This document shows positions 23,599 through 31,955 of a stretch of DNA of 39,364 bases, piece by piece. The notes beneath the pieces were generated by a model. It saw nothing but the letters and a program-made list of their open reading frames with translations. It was not told the origin of the DNA and did not search any database. The position numbers and the translations under genes are program-made. Every line of letters begins with the position of its first letter. Position 1 is the first letter of the stretch. Origin of the DNA: an uncultured Porphyromonas sp. (GTDB taxonomy: Bacteria > Bacteroidota > Bacteroidia > Bacteroidales > Porphyromonadaceae); the NCBI RefSeq assembly GCF_915070105.1, contig NZ_CAJZFJ010000012.1:1-39364 (forward strand). The letters are read 5' to 3'.

Positions 23599-24981
23599 AT
23601 GGCAAAGAAAAAGACCATCTATCACTGCTCCGAGTGCGGAGCCCAGTACCCCAAGTGGCAGGGTTTCTGCTCGCAGTGTGGCGTATGGAACAGCATCGAG
23701 GAGGAAGAGATCGTCGTAGGGAAGAAGGAGACGAGCTCTACCTTCACCGCCGCCTCCATCACCAGCTCCCGCCCCATACGGATACAGGACATCGAGCGCA
23801 AGGAGGAGGCACGACTTGACCTAAGAGACCCCGAGCTGAATCGTGTGCTCGGAGGGGGACTCGTCGAGGGAGCCTTCGTCCTACTCGGCGGTGAGCCTGG
23901 GATCGGGAAGTCTACCCTGATCCTACAGACCGTCCTCAGCATACCCTACCGCACCCTCTACGTCTCAGGGGAGGAGAGCCTCTCCCAGCTGAAGATGCGT
24001 GCAGACCGCCTCGGCGGGACGAACGAGGAGTGTCTGATCTATGCAGAGACGAACCTAGAGAAGATCCTACATACCGCACTAGACGTACGCCCCGAGCTCG
24101 TCGTCATCGACTCCATACAGACGATACAGACCGAGCTTTCCGACACCTCTGCTGGGAGCGTCTCACAGATACGAGAGTGTGCAGGTGCCCTACTGAAGTA
24201 CTGCAAGAGCGAGAACGTCCCCGTGATCCTCATCGGACATATCAACAAGGAGGGAAGCATCGCAGGGCCTAAGATCCTAGAGCATACAGTGGACGTCGTC
24301 CTACAGTTCGAGGGCGATAAGCACTATATGTATCGTATCCTACGAGGACAGAAGAACCGCTTCGGTAGTACTGCCGAGCTCGGCATCTATGAGATGCGAC
24401 AGAGTGGACTACGCCCTGTGGAGAACCCCTCCGAGCATCTAATGAGCCACACAGGGCTGCAGCTAAGTGGTGTCGCCATCGCAGCTGCGATGGAGGGGGT
24501 GCGCCCCTTCCTCATCGAGACGCAGGCGCTGGTGAGCTCTGCCGTCTATGCTACCCCCCAACGCTCCGCTACGGGTTACGACACTCGGCGAATGAATATG
24601 CTGCTGGCTGTGCTGGAGAAGCGTGCTGGCTTCAAGCTTATCCAGAAGGACGTCTTCCTCAACATCGCTGGGGGTATCCGCCTCAACGACCCTGCCTCCG
24701 ACCTAGCCGTGATCTCGGCCGTCCTCTCCTCGAGTCTAGACCTAGCCCTCCCGGAGGGGATCTGCCTCACAGGAGAGGTAGGGCTCTCCGGCGAAGTACG
24801 TCCCGTGAGTCGCATCGAGCAGCGCATCATGGAGGCCGAGCGTATCGGCTGTCGAGCTATGCTCCTGCCCGAGAGTAACCTAGCTGGGATCTCAGAGGAC
24901 AAGGAGCGTAAGATCCGTCTCATCGGGGTGAAGACCGTCGAGGAGGCCTTCCGTGTGCTCTTCCGTGGCGAGGGGGGATAG
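23599..24981 (+). CDS. radA: DNA repair protein RadA (Sms)
   Basis: RadA is a RecA-related ATPase and branch-migration helicase acting in homologous recombination in the cytoplasm. From the ATG at 23599 the protein has 460 residues, the family length. An in-frame start at 23506 would add 31 unrelated residues and overlaps the promoter. Features: the N-terminal zinc finger with Cys10, Cys13, Cys24 and Cys27; Walker A GEPGIGKST at 98-106; Walker B LVVIDSIQT; the RadA-specific KNRFG motif in GQKNRFGSTAELGIYEM; and a C-terminal Lon-protease-like domain (GIRLNDPASDLAVISAVLSS, TGEVGLSGEVRPV). It appears monocistronic; a hairpin with a T6 run lies about 270 bases after its stop. Confidence 0.97.
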   Translation: MAKKKTIYHCSECGAQYPKWQGFCSQCGVWNSIEEEEIVVGKKETSSTFTAASITSSRPIRIQDIERKEEARLDLRDPELNRVLGGGLVEGAFVLLGGEPGIGKSTLILQTVLSIPYRTLYVSGEESLSQLKMRADRLGGTNEECLIYAETNLEKILHTALDVRPELVVIDSIQTIQTELSDTSAGSVSQIRECAGALLKYCKSENVPVILIGHINKEGSIAGPKILEHTVDVVLQFEGDKHYMYRILRGQKNRFGSTAELGIYEMRQSGLRPVENPSEHLMSHTGLQLSGVAIAAAMEGVRPFLIETQALVSSAVYATPQRSATGYDTRRMNMLLAVLEKRAGFKLIQKDVFLNIAGGIRLNDPASDLAVISAVLSSSLDLALPEGICLTGEVGLSGEVRPVSRIEQRIMEAERIGCRAMLLPESNLAGISEDKERKIRLIGVKTVEEAFRVLFRGEGG

Positions 24982-25250
24982 ACTAGAGGCTGAGTGTACC
25001 CTCGCCTAACATCCTCCTACTCCCCGAAAAGCGTGCTCCCCAAAGAGTAGGCACAGTGCCCCACCCCAGCATTGCTGCCCCCTGCGGATTGGCGATATAG
25101 CGGGATGAGGAAGGGGGGGAGAGAGGAGTGAGGAAGTCTTGCCCGACCTCCTAGCAGAGGATCCCACCACCGCACCACACTCCAGCTAGTCACCACACAT
25201 AAGATCAAAAAGTTATCCCTCATCCTCCAAGGGCAAAGAGGATATAGAGT
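24982..25250. other. Intergenic stretch after radA, no gene recognised
   Basis: I see no convincing gene or RNA. A 68-codon minus-strand frame at 25017-25223 has no domain, signal or promoter. This stretch may simply be the radA 3' untranslated region running to the terminator at 25252. Confidence 0.4.
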
Positions 25251-25251
25251 A

Positions 25252-25292
25252 GGGGCTGATCTCCACTGATGGAGATCAGCCCCTAGTTTTTT
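25252..25292 (+). terminator. Rho-independent terminator with T6 tract
   Basis: GGGGCTGATCTCCA (25252-25265) pairs perfectly with TGGAGATCAGCCCC (25270-25283) around a 4-base loop. TAGTTTTTT follows directly. This is the most canonical terminator in the window. It probably ends the radA transcript. Confidence 0.9.
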
Positions 25293-25756
25293 ATAAAGAA
25301 GGTCGGCTTAAACACCCTACATCCTCAAAAGAGCGAAATAATAGGTCTAAGTCCACACAAAAAAATGCCTAAACCTAGACAGAGGATATACACAATTATT
25401 TTCAAGAAGTAGAGAAACAACTTAAATTCATCAGCAAAACACCAAAGAGAGAACATGGCATAAACACTATTTTCTTAATAAAGAATTTTACTATATACAC
25501 CCCGTTATAAACCTATTCTACGATACGACTTTTTATATAACTTTGCCGCGTGGAACGCCAGGTAAGCATACCACAGGAGTTTATTTCTGAACATATTAGA
25601 ACAAAGACTGCATCGATTCTACAACAGGTAGCTTTACAGCTCAACTCAGTAGCTCCCCTATGGGAATGCATGCTAGGTAGGCTCTGGACACCCACCACAA
25701 CAAAAGACATAATTAATGTACATGCGTAACATAATCATGTAATACTAACGTATTTT
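25293..25756 (+). promoter_or_regulatory. AT-rich regulatory region upstream of the second SusC operon
   Basis: This 460-base stretch is clearly richer in A and T than its surroundings. TAACTTTG at 25538-25545 matches the TAnnTTTG -7 element, so transcription probably starts near 25552 and leaves a leader of about 205 bases before the first start codon. No clear -33 element, no inverted repeat indicating an invertible promoter, and no gene were found. Confidence 0.5.
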
Positions 25757-27199
25757 ATGGGAATACACTACAATGAAGACCGCCGACAGAAACACTCCAT
25801 GCGTCGAAGCGTGTGCGTGTGCGTCTTGGCTGGTCTCTCGCTACCAACGCTCCTAGCAGCTAGTCCTGCAACAGAGCAGTCTCGTGTAGCCAAGGTGGAG
25901 ACCTCCACCAACCTCAATGACCAGAGCTCAAAGAAGGTCAAGATCATTGGAGTCGTGACAGACTCTAAGACGGGCGAGCCCATCGTCGGGGCTGCAATCC
26001 GCCTCAAGGGCTCCACAACGGGGGCACTGACCGACGTGGAGGGGAACTTTGAGCTACAGGCTCATCCTGGCGATATTCTCCTTGTCTCCTCCATGGGATA
26101 TACTTCCAAGGAAATTCGTGTCGGGAAGACCAACATCCTCTCCATCTCCCTCACCGAGGACGCTAAGATGCTCGACCAAGTCGTCGTCACCGCCTTCGGT
26201 ACGGGACAGAAGAAGGAAACCATCACGGGTTCGATCCAGACGGTCCGCCCTATGGAGCTGAAGGTACCTGCAGCCAACCTCTCTACCGCCTTCGCTGGAC
26301 GTCTAGCTGGGGTCATCTCCTACCAGCGTAGTGGGGAGCCAGGGAGCAACGGTGCAGACTTCTTCATCCGTGGTATCGCCACCATGAACGGCTCTGAGCC
26401 TCTGATTATCCTCGACGGTGTCCAGATCTCCAAGGCTGACCTGAATGCCCTCGACCCCGAAGTCATCGATAGCTTCTCTATCCTGAAGGATGCTACAGCC
26501 TCTGCCATGTATGGTACACGTGGGGCAAACGGTGTCCTGATCATCAAGACCAAGAGTGGAGCGGACCTAGAGCGTCCCGTCATCGGGGTACGTATCGAGA
26601 ACTATATCAATACCCCCATACACGTACCTCAGACAGCTGGTGCTGAGACCTACATGCGCATGTACAATGAAGCCGTGAGGAACCAAGGCACAGGCGATGC
26701 ACTCTACTCCGAAGACTACATCCGCAACACCCTCGCTGGCACTGATCCCTATCAGTATCCTAACGTGGACTGGTACAAGGAGGTCTTCAAGAGCATGACC
26801 TACAACCAGCGCGCCAACATGAATATCCGTGGGGGTACGTCGAAGATCACCTACTTCATGAACTTCAACGTCAGCCATGAGACAGGGATGCTCAAGGGAC
26901 GAAGCAAGGACTTCTTCTCCTACAACAACGGGATTGACTACCTCAAGTATGCGTTCCAGAACAACGTAGACTTCCACCTCTCCCCAAGCGCAACGATCGC
27001 CCTACACCTAAACGCTCAGATCAACGACTACCATGGTCCTATCACAGCCAGTAATGGTGGTGGGGGTGTGAATGAGGTCTTTAACTCAATCATGGGTACC
27101 AACCCTGTGGCTAACCCCATCATGTTCCCACAGGGAGATGCACTCTGGTATCGCTGGGGGGATCTAAGATCGGCTCCTTCACTCCAGCTAACCCTGTAG
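25757..27199 (+). CDS. SusC-like TonB-dependent channel, N-terminal part (frameshifted gene)
   Basis: This is the first 480 residues of a SusC/RagA-type transporter that is broken by a frame change near 27156-27161. The start is either the ATG at 25757 or, more typical for the signal peptide, the ATG at 25799 (MRRSVCVCVLAGLSLPTLLAAS). A carboxypeptidase-regulatory-like domain follows (IIGVVTDSKTGEPIVGAAI to about 125), a TonB-box-like DQVVVTAFGTG, and the plug with FFIRGIATMNGSEPLIILDGV and KDATASAMYGTRGANGVLIIKTKSG. The last 13 or so residues, after LWYRWG, no longer resemble the family. Adding one G to the G6 run restores the reading frame into the next segment as WGGSKIGSFTPANPVAMAASG. It heads the M60-peptidase operon. 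Confidence 0.88.
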   Translation: MGIHYNEDRRQKHSMRRSVCVCVLAGLSLPTLLAASPATEQSRVAKVETSTNLNDQSSKKVKIIGVVTDSKTGEPIVGAAIRLKGSTTGALTDVEGNFELQAHPGDILLVSSMGYTSKEIRVGKTNILSISLTEDAKMLDQVVVTAFGTGQKKETITGSIQTVRPMELKVPAANLSTAFAGRLAGVISYQRSGEPGSNGADFFIRGIATMNGSEPLIILDGVQISKADLNALDPEVIDSFSILKDATASAMYGTRGANGVLIIKTKSGADLERPVIGVRIENYINTPIHVPQTAGAETYMRMYNEAVRNQGTGDALYSEDYIRNTLAGTDPYQYPNVDWYKEVFKSMTYNQRANMNIRGGTSKITYFMNFNVSHETGMLKGRSKDFFSYNNGIDYLKYAFQNNVDFHLSPSATIALHLNAQINDYHGPITASNGGGGVNEVFNSIMGTNPVANPIMFPQGDALWYRWGDLRSAPSLQLTL

Positions 27200-27201
27200 C
27201 T

Positions 27202-28977
27202 ATGGCAGCCTCTGGGTATAAGGACACCTTCGAGAGCACAGTGATCGCTAACATCGACTACTCTCAGAAGCTGGACTTCATCACCAAGGGACTTAGCTTC
27301 AAGGGACTCGTCTCCTTCAAGAACTGGAGCTTCAGTAACGCCTTCCGTTTCCAAGGATACAACTCCTACATGCTCGCCTCCCCAGCAAAGGATGCCAATG
27401 GGAATTATAACCTAACCTCCCTCGGTGGTGACCCCACGAAGCCCATCCTCGGTACGAACGGGAGCACCCAAGGGGATAGACGCTTCTACATCCAGGCTTA
27501 TCTCAACTACGATCGTAGCTTCGGAGACCACAACGTAGCGGCTATGGTTCTCTATAACCAGGATGAAGTTACCATCAATAATCCCAGCTCTGACCTCATC
27601 GCCTCGCTTCCTCGCCGCCGTCAGGGATATGCCTTCCGTGCCTCCTACGACTATGCGCAGCGTTACCTGCTTGAGGTGAATGCTGGGTACAACGGCTCTG
27701 AGAACTTCGCCAAGGGACACCGCTGGGGTTTCTTCCCATCCGTCGCTGTGGGCTGGAACATCAGCAAGGAAGCTTTCTGGAAGCCTCTACAGAATGTAGT
27801 CTCTAACCTCAAGCTCCGTGGATCCTACGGGCTTGTCGGGAACGATAGAACTGTAGGTCAGCGCTTCATCTACCTCGAGGAAGTCGTCATCTCAGGTGAT
27901 AAACATCGCCCCAACTTCTCTACGGGGTACGATGGTAGCTATGAGAACCGCCGTGGACCAGGCTTCACCCGCTATGCTAACCCCCAGATCACTTGGGAAA
28001 TCGGTAAGAAGCTCAACGTCGGGCTTGACCTACAGCTTTTCAAGTCTCTTAACCTAACGGTGGATGCCTTCCAGGAAATCCGTAGCAACATCTTCCAGCA
28101 GAAGCAGACCATCCCCAACTACTTCGGTACAGCCGATGCTAAGATCTATGGTAACCTAGCTAAGGTAAAGAACTGGGGTCTGGATGCAGCTCTAGAGTAC
28201 AACAAGCAGTTCAACAAGGACTGGACACTCCAGGCTCGTGGTACCTTCACCTTCGCTCGTAACCGTGTCCTCGAGTACGACGAAGCTGCGAACCTCCGCC
28301 CAGCACTGCGTAATGTAGGTAAGCCCCTCAACACAATATGGGGCTATGACGCTGAAGGCTACTATATCGACCAAGCAGACATCGATCACAACCCCAAGAG
28401 TACACTTGGCAACATCGCCATCGCTCCAGGGGACCTCAAGTACAAGGATCAGCCCGACAAGGATGGCAACTACGATGGCAAGATTGATGCCGACGACCGC
28501 GTCCCTATGGGCTTCCCCACTGTGCCTGAGATCAACTATGGTCTAGGCGCAACGATCAAGTACAAGCAGTTTGACTTCAACTTCAGCTTCCAGGGACAGG
28601 CTAATGTATCGCTGATGATGAGTGGTTTCCACCCCTTCGGTACACAGGTTCGACGCAACGTCCTGCAGTGGGTAGCTGATGACTACTGGAGCCAGAACAA
28701 TCAGAATCCCAATGCTCGCTACCCCCGCCTAACGCTGCATGACAATAACAACAACCAGCAGGCATCCTCACACTGGCTACGCAATGCAGCCTTCCTGAAG
28801 CTACGTAACCTCGAGGTAGGGTATCAATTCAAGATGGCTCGTATCTATGCAAACGCAACGAACCTCCTAACCTTCTCCCCCTTCAAGCTCTGGGATCCAG
28901 AGATGGGTGGTGGCCGTGGGATGTCCTATCCTCTGCAGCGTACCTTCAACCTCGGGGTACAGCTCACCTTCAAGTAG
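27202..28977 (+). CDS. SusC-like TonB-dependent channel, C-terminal beta-barrel part
   Basis: This is the remainder (591 residues from the first ATG) of the SusC-type transporter begun at 25757, in the -1 frame. The natural continuation starts upstream of this ATG, at about 27161 (GSKIGSFTPANPVA). The sequence is beta-barrel throughout, with typical SusC motifs such as FKGLVSFKNWSFSN, GWNISKEAFWKPL, LKLRGSYGLVGNDR, ALEYNKQFNKDWTLQARGTF, KLRNLEVGYQF and the closing YPLQRTFNLGVQLTFK. The barrel itself has no other break, which suggests either a recent mutation, an on/off slippage state, or a sequencing error in the G run. susD follows 35 bases after the stop. Confidence 0.88.
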   Translation: MAASGYKDTFESTVIANIDYSQKLDFITKGLSFKGLVSFKNWSFSNAFRFQGYNSYMLASPAKDANGNYNLTSLGGDPTKPILGTNGSTQGDRRFYIQAYLNYDRSFGDHNVAAMVLYNQDEVTINNPSSDLIASLPRRRQGYAFRASYDYAQRYLLEVNAGYNGSENFAKGHRWGFFPSVAVGWNISKEAFWKPLQNVVSNLKLRGSYGLVGNDRTVGQRFIYLEEVVISGDKHRPNFSTGYDGSYENRRGPGFTRYANPQITWEIGKKLNVGLDLQLFKSLNLTVDAFQEIRSNIFQQKQTIPNYFGTADAKIYGNLAKVKNWGLDAALEYNKQFNKDWTLQARGTFTFARNRVLEYDEAANLRPALRNVGKPLNTIWGYDAEGYYIDQADIDHNPKSTLGNIAIAPGDLKYKDQPDKDGNYDGKIDADDRVPMGFPTVPEINYGLGATIKYKQFDFNFSFQGQANVSLMMSGFHPFGTQVRRNVLQWVADDYWSQNNQNPNARYPRLTLHDNNNNQQASSHWLRNAAFLKLRNLEVGYQFKMARIYANATNLLTFSPFKLWDPEMGGGRGMSYPLQRTFNLGVQLTFK

Positions 28978-29012
28978 TCGTCTATCACGCTGTATTATCA
29001 TAGAAGAATCCG

Positions 29013-30920
29013 ATGAACAGAATATATAAGCTAGCCCTCCTCTGTGGGGCTACTCTCCTACTCGGTAGCTCTTGCTCGAACTTCCTCGACATCGTCCCCG
29101 ACGAGCGTCCCACGGAGAAGGACACCTACTCCGACCGTAACAAGGGGCTCGACTACCTCTACTCCTGCTATGCGTACCTTCCCAATCCTGGGGGGACGAC
29201 AGGGAGTCTCGACCTGCTGACGGGTGATGAGGTAATTACCTCTTTCGAGCACGAATCCTTCGCCAGCTTCCCTAAGGGAAAGTACACGGCCTCTAACCCT
29301 GGTATTTCCTACTGGAACACCTTCTTCCAGGGGATCCGCCAGTGCTACATGTTCAATGATGTGATCGACAAGCTCCCTGACACCTCCAATGAGGAGAAGG
29401 CTGACTACAAGGCTCAGGTAAACTTCCTGCTGGCCTACTATCACTATCTCCTACTACGCTGTTACGGCCCAATCATTCTCGTCAAGGAACTTCCTAACGT
29501 GAACACTAAGGTCGAGGATTACGCTGCACGTACGAACTTCGATGAGTGTGTCAGCTGGATCGCAGCTAAGTTCGACGAAGCTGCTGCAGGCCTGCCTGCT
29601 ACACGCAACGATGTGAAGAGCCGTGTCGGACTCGCTACGAGCACCGCTGCCAAGGGCTTCAAGGCTAAGCTCTATCTCTATGCCGCCTCTCCTCTCTTCA
29701 ACGGAGGACAGCCAAGCCTCTTCGAGTCGCTCAAGGACAAGGATGGCAACCACCTAATGCCTATGACCTACGACCCTCAGAAGTGGGTACGTGCCAAGGA
29801 TGCTATCAAGCAAGCAATCGACGCTGCCGAGGCTGCTGGCTATACCCTCTATATGAAGGATGACCTGTACAAGACTGAAAACAAGTATCCAGAGAATGGC
29901 ATCGAGCGTCGCCTTCGCCTCAACATCCTAGACTGGGTGGGCAGCCCCAACCCCGAGGTGATCTTCGCAGACTCTCGTGGTGTCGGTCTATATGACTTCC
30001 AGGGCAAGTCCACACCTAAGGGTGTCGATGGTAGCGAATATGGCTACAATGGTGTCGGTCCTACGTGGGCTATGCTCAACCGCTTCTACACCAAGAACGG
30101 TCTCCCCTGGAATGAAGACCCAGAGACGATGAACCTAGACCCTCTAGAGGTCGTGACTGTAGACGCCGCTCATGCTGCACATGCTAAGGAGGGAGCGAAG
30201 ACCATCAAGTTCAACCTCGAGCGTGAGCCTCGCTTCTATGCTTGGATTGGCTTCCAGGGGGGGTACTTCGAGATCCTCAACAAGGAGCCTAACAACCCCC
30301 TCTACCCCACGCCTAACTTCATGCCTGAGGCTGGTCGTGTCCTCCTAGACTTCATGAAGAATGGGAACCAAGGGAGAAAGAACCGTAACAACAACTACAC
30401 TCCCAGTGGCTACCTGAACAAGAAGGGTACCTTCCCCAACCAGCTCATGGCTAAGAATGGTGTGACCGTCATCTCTCACCCCTGGCCTCTACTGCGCCTT
30501 GCGGACCTATACCTCTCCTACGCAGAGGCCTGCGTCGAGACGGGCGACCTAGCTGAGGCTAAGACCTACATCGATAAGATCCGTACGCGTGCTGGTATCC
30601 CCACTGTAGACGCTGCATGGGGCTCGATCGGGGTAACGCCTGACCAGGCTAAGCTCCGCCAGATCGTACGCCAGGAACGTCAGATCGAGCTCTACCTAGA
30701 GAACCAGAACTTCTGGGATATGCGTCGCTGGCTCCTCGCTAAGGATGCCTTCGGTCACAAGGCTAAGGGGCTCAACATCGAGGCTACGAGCATCGAGGAA
30801 TTTGCTAAGCTCAAGGAAGTAGTCTTCGAGCGTGCGTTCTCCGATGCCAACTATCTCCTACCGATCCCCATCGCTGACATCAATAGGAACGGCAACCTCA
30901 TCAACAACCCAGGTTACTAA
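29013..30920 (+). CDS. SusD/RagB family nutrient-binding outer-membrane lipoprotein
   Basis: This is a surface lipoprotein of 635 residues that pairs with the frameshifted SusC. The signal ends GSSC (Cys21), then SNFLDIVPDERPTEKDTY, the usual SusD start. Helical TPR-like features include YWNTFFQGIRQCYMFNDVID, the conserved KADYKAQVNFLLAYYHYLLLRCYGPIIL region and STAAKGFKAKLYLYAASPLFNG. The C-terminal half has the family signature WPLLRLADLYLSYAEACVETGD followed by IDKIRTRAGIP, RQERQIELYLENQNFWDMRRW and the ending NLINNPGY. It lies 18 bases before the next lipoprotein gene. If SusC is truly inactive, this protein would lack its channel. Confidence 0.96.
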   Translation: MNRIYKLALLCGATLLLGSSCSNFLDIVPDERPTEKDTYSDRNKGLDYLYSCYAYLPNPGGTTGSLDLLTGDEVITSFEHESFASFPKGKYTASNPGISYWNTFFQGIRQCYMFNDVIDKLPDTSNEEKADYKAQVNFLLAYYHYLLLRCYGPIILVKELPNVNTKVEDYAARTNFDECVSWIAAKFDEAAAGLPATRNDVKSRVGLATSTAAKGFKAKLYLYAASPLFNGGQPSLFESLKDKDGNHLMPMTYDPQKWVRAKDAIKQAIDAAEAAGYTLYMKDDLYKTENKYPENGIERRLRLNILDWVGSPNPEVIFADSRGVGLYDFQGKSTPKGVDGSEYGYNGVGPTWAMLNRFYTKNGLPWNEDPETMNLDPLEVVTVDAAHAAHAKEGAKTIKFNLEREPRFYAWIGFQGGYFEILNKEPNNPLYPTPNFMPEAGRVLLDFMKNGNQGRKNRNNNYTPSGYLNKKGTFPNQLMAKNGVTVISHPWPLLRLADLYLSYAEACVETGDLAEAKTYIDKIRTRAGIPTVDAAWGSIGVTPDQAKLRQIVRQERQIELYLENQNFWDMRRWLLAKDAFGHKAKGLNIEATSIEEFAKLKEVVFERAFSDANYLLPIPIADINRNGNLINNPGY

Positions 30921-30938
30921 CCCATCATAGACGATAAG

Positions 30939-31856
30939 ATGAACAAGATATTCATAGCCCTCATGCTTGGATCGCTTGCCCTAGTGTCTTCCTGTAAAAA
31001 GGAAGACCTAGGTGCCAAGCCCACAGACCTAGACCAAGCCTCTATCACAGCTGAGCCTGGGCCAGGATCTGTCCTACTGAAGTGGGCGATCCCTCAGGGT
31101 GCAGACTACCGCTATGTCCGTGTCTCCTACACGGACCCTGCGACCAATAAGCCCGCCATGCGTCTAGCGAGCGTTTACTCGGACACGCTACGTGTCGATG
31201 GTCTACTCGCCCGCTATGGCTCGATCGAGTTCAAGATCTGCCCCGTCGGACAGAAGGGTGCAGAAGGGACTACCCACACGATCTCTGCTCAGGCTAAGCC
31301 TCTGCCTAAGGTCACGAAGATCACAGACGCGCCAGCTGAGAAGCTCGTCCTCGCAGCGGGTGCAGACGACCTCTTCGTCAGTGACCCCGAGAAACGTGAA
31401 GGCCCCAAGGCAGACTTGATCGACAACAACAATGGAACCTTCTACCACGAGAACTGGAGCCAGGATTCAGGTCCACGGCGTCCTATGCCTCACTACATCG
31501 TGATGAAGCTCCCTAGAGCTGTCAAGGCATTCCACTTCTTCATGAAGGGGCGTAACAATGCCAACCGCTCTAACCCAGTGGAGATGGACATCTATACGAG
31601 TGATACCTTCAATGGCAACTTCGACCTGAAGGCTAACAATGCCGTCCTAGTGAAGGCCTTCACGGGTCTACCCGATGCTCAGGCTGCTGACTACAACTCT
31701 CCTGTGATGCTCGCCGATAAGGCTTACACGTACGTTTGGTTCCAGATCAAGAAGGTCTACAACAACCAATCTTACGCTGCCCTAGCTGAGCTTCACGTCT
31801 TTGCCCATAAGACTGAGGTCTATGATCCTGAGACAGGTGAGACGACCAACGAATAA
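30939..31856 (+). CDS. DUF4998/discoidin-like lipoprotein
   Basis: This is a 305-residue predicted lipoprotein (VSSC, Cys19). Residues about 35-125 form a fibronectin-III-like fold (AEPGPGSVLLKWAIPQGADYRYVRVSYTDPATN), resembling the DUF4998 domains of SusCD-linked lipoproteins. Residues about 150-293 look like a discoidin (F5/8 type C) glycan-binding domain: ADLIDNNNGTFYHENW near its start, then PHYIVMKLPRAVKAFHFFMKGR, and a final LAELHVFA strand. It is the third gene of the operon, and its likely role is surface glycan binding that helps deliver ligand to SusCD or hold substrate for the M60 peptidase. A 12-bp-stem hairpin lies after its stop, before the peptidase gene. Confidence 0.85.
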   Translation: MNKIFIALMLGSLALVSSCKKEDLGAKPTDLDQASITAEPGPGSVLLKWAIPQGADYRYVRVSYTDPATNKPAMRLASVYSDTLRVDGLLARYGSIEFKICPVGQKGAEGTTHTISAQAKPLPKVTKITDAPAEKLVLAAGADDLFVSDPEKREGPKADLIDNNNGTFYHENWSQDSGPRRPMPHYIVMKLPRAVKAFHFFMKGRNNANRSNPVEMDIYTSDTFNGNFDLKANNAVLVKAFTGLPDAQAADYNSPVMLADKAYTYVWFQIKKVYNNQSYAALAELHVFAHKTEVYDPETGETTNE

Positions 31857-31879
31857 CGGCATTTGATAGATTACCTTCC

Positions 31880-31931
31880 AGAGAGGTCGAGTAGGGAGAT
31901 AGATCCATTCTAGCTCTTGCTCGACCTCTCT
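31880..31931 (+). promoter_or_regulatory. Hairpin between the discoidin-like and M60 peptidase genes
   Basis: AGAGAGGTCGAG (31880-31891) pairs perfectly with CTCGACCTCTCT (31920-31931) over a 28-base loop, followed by ATATTAC. It fills most of the 99-base gap upstream of the peptidase start at 31956. It could be a partial terminator or an RNA-processing or stability element that lowers peptidase expression relative to susD. No new promoter is visible after it. Confidence 0.6.
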
Positions 31932-31955
31932 ATATTACAAGTAAACGCTGAACGA

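Noticed and set aside
25017..25223. 68-codon minus-strand frame after radA
   Set aside because: No domain, no promoter and unlikely composition; better explained as the radA 3' region.
25293..25545. Invertible promoter upstream of the second susC
   Set aside because: I searched for inverted repeats flanking the -7 element and found only short chance matches; no invertase gene is in the window.
27155..27163. Canonical programmed -1 slippery heptamer (X XXY YYZ) in susC
   Set aside because: In the zero frame the bases read G GGG GAT, so the YYY part is not met; simple slippage on the G run remains possible but the classic signal is absent.
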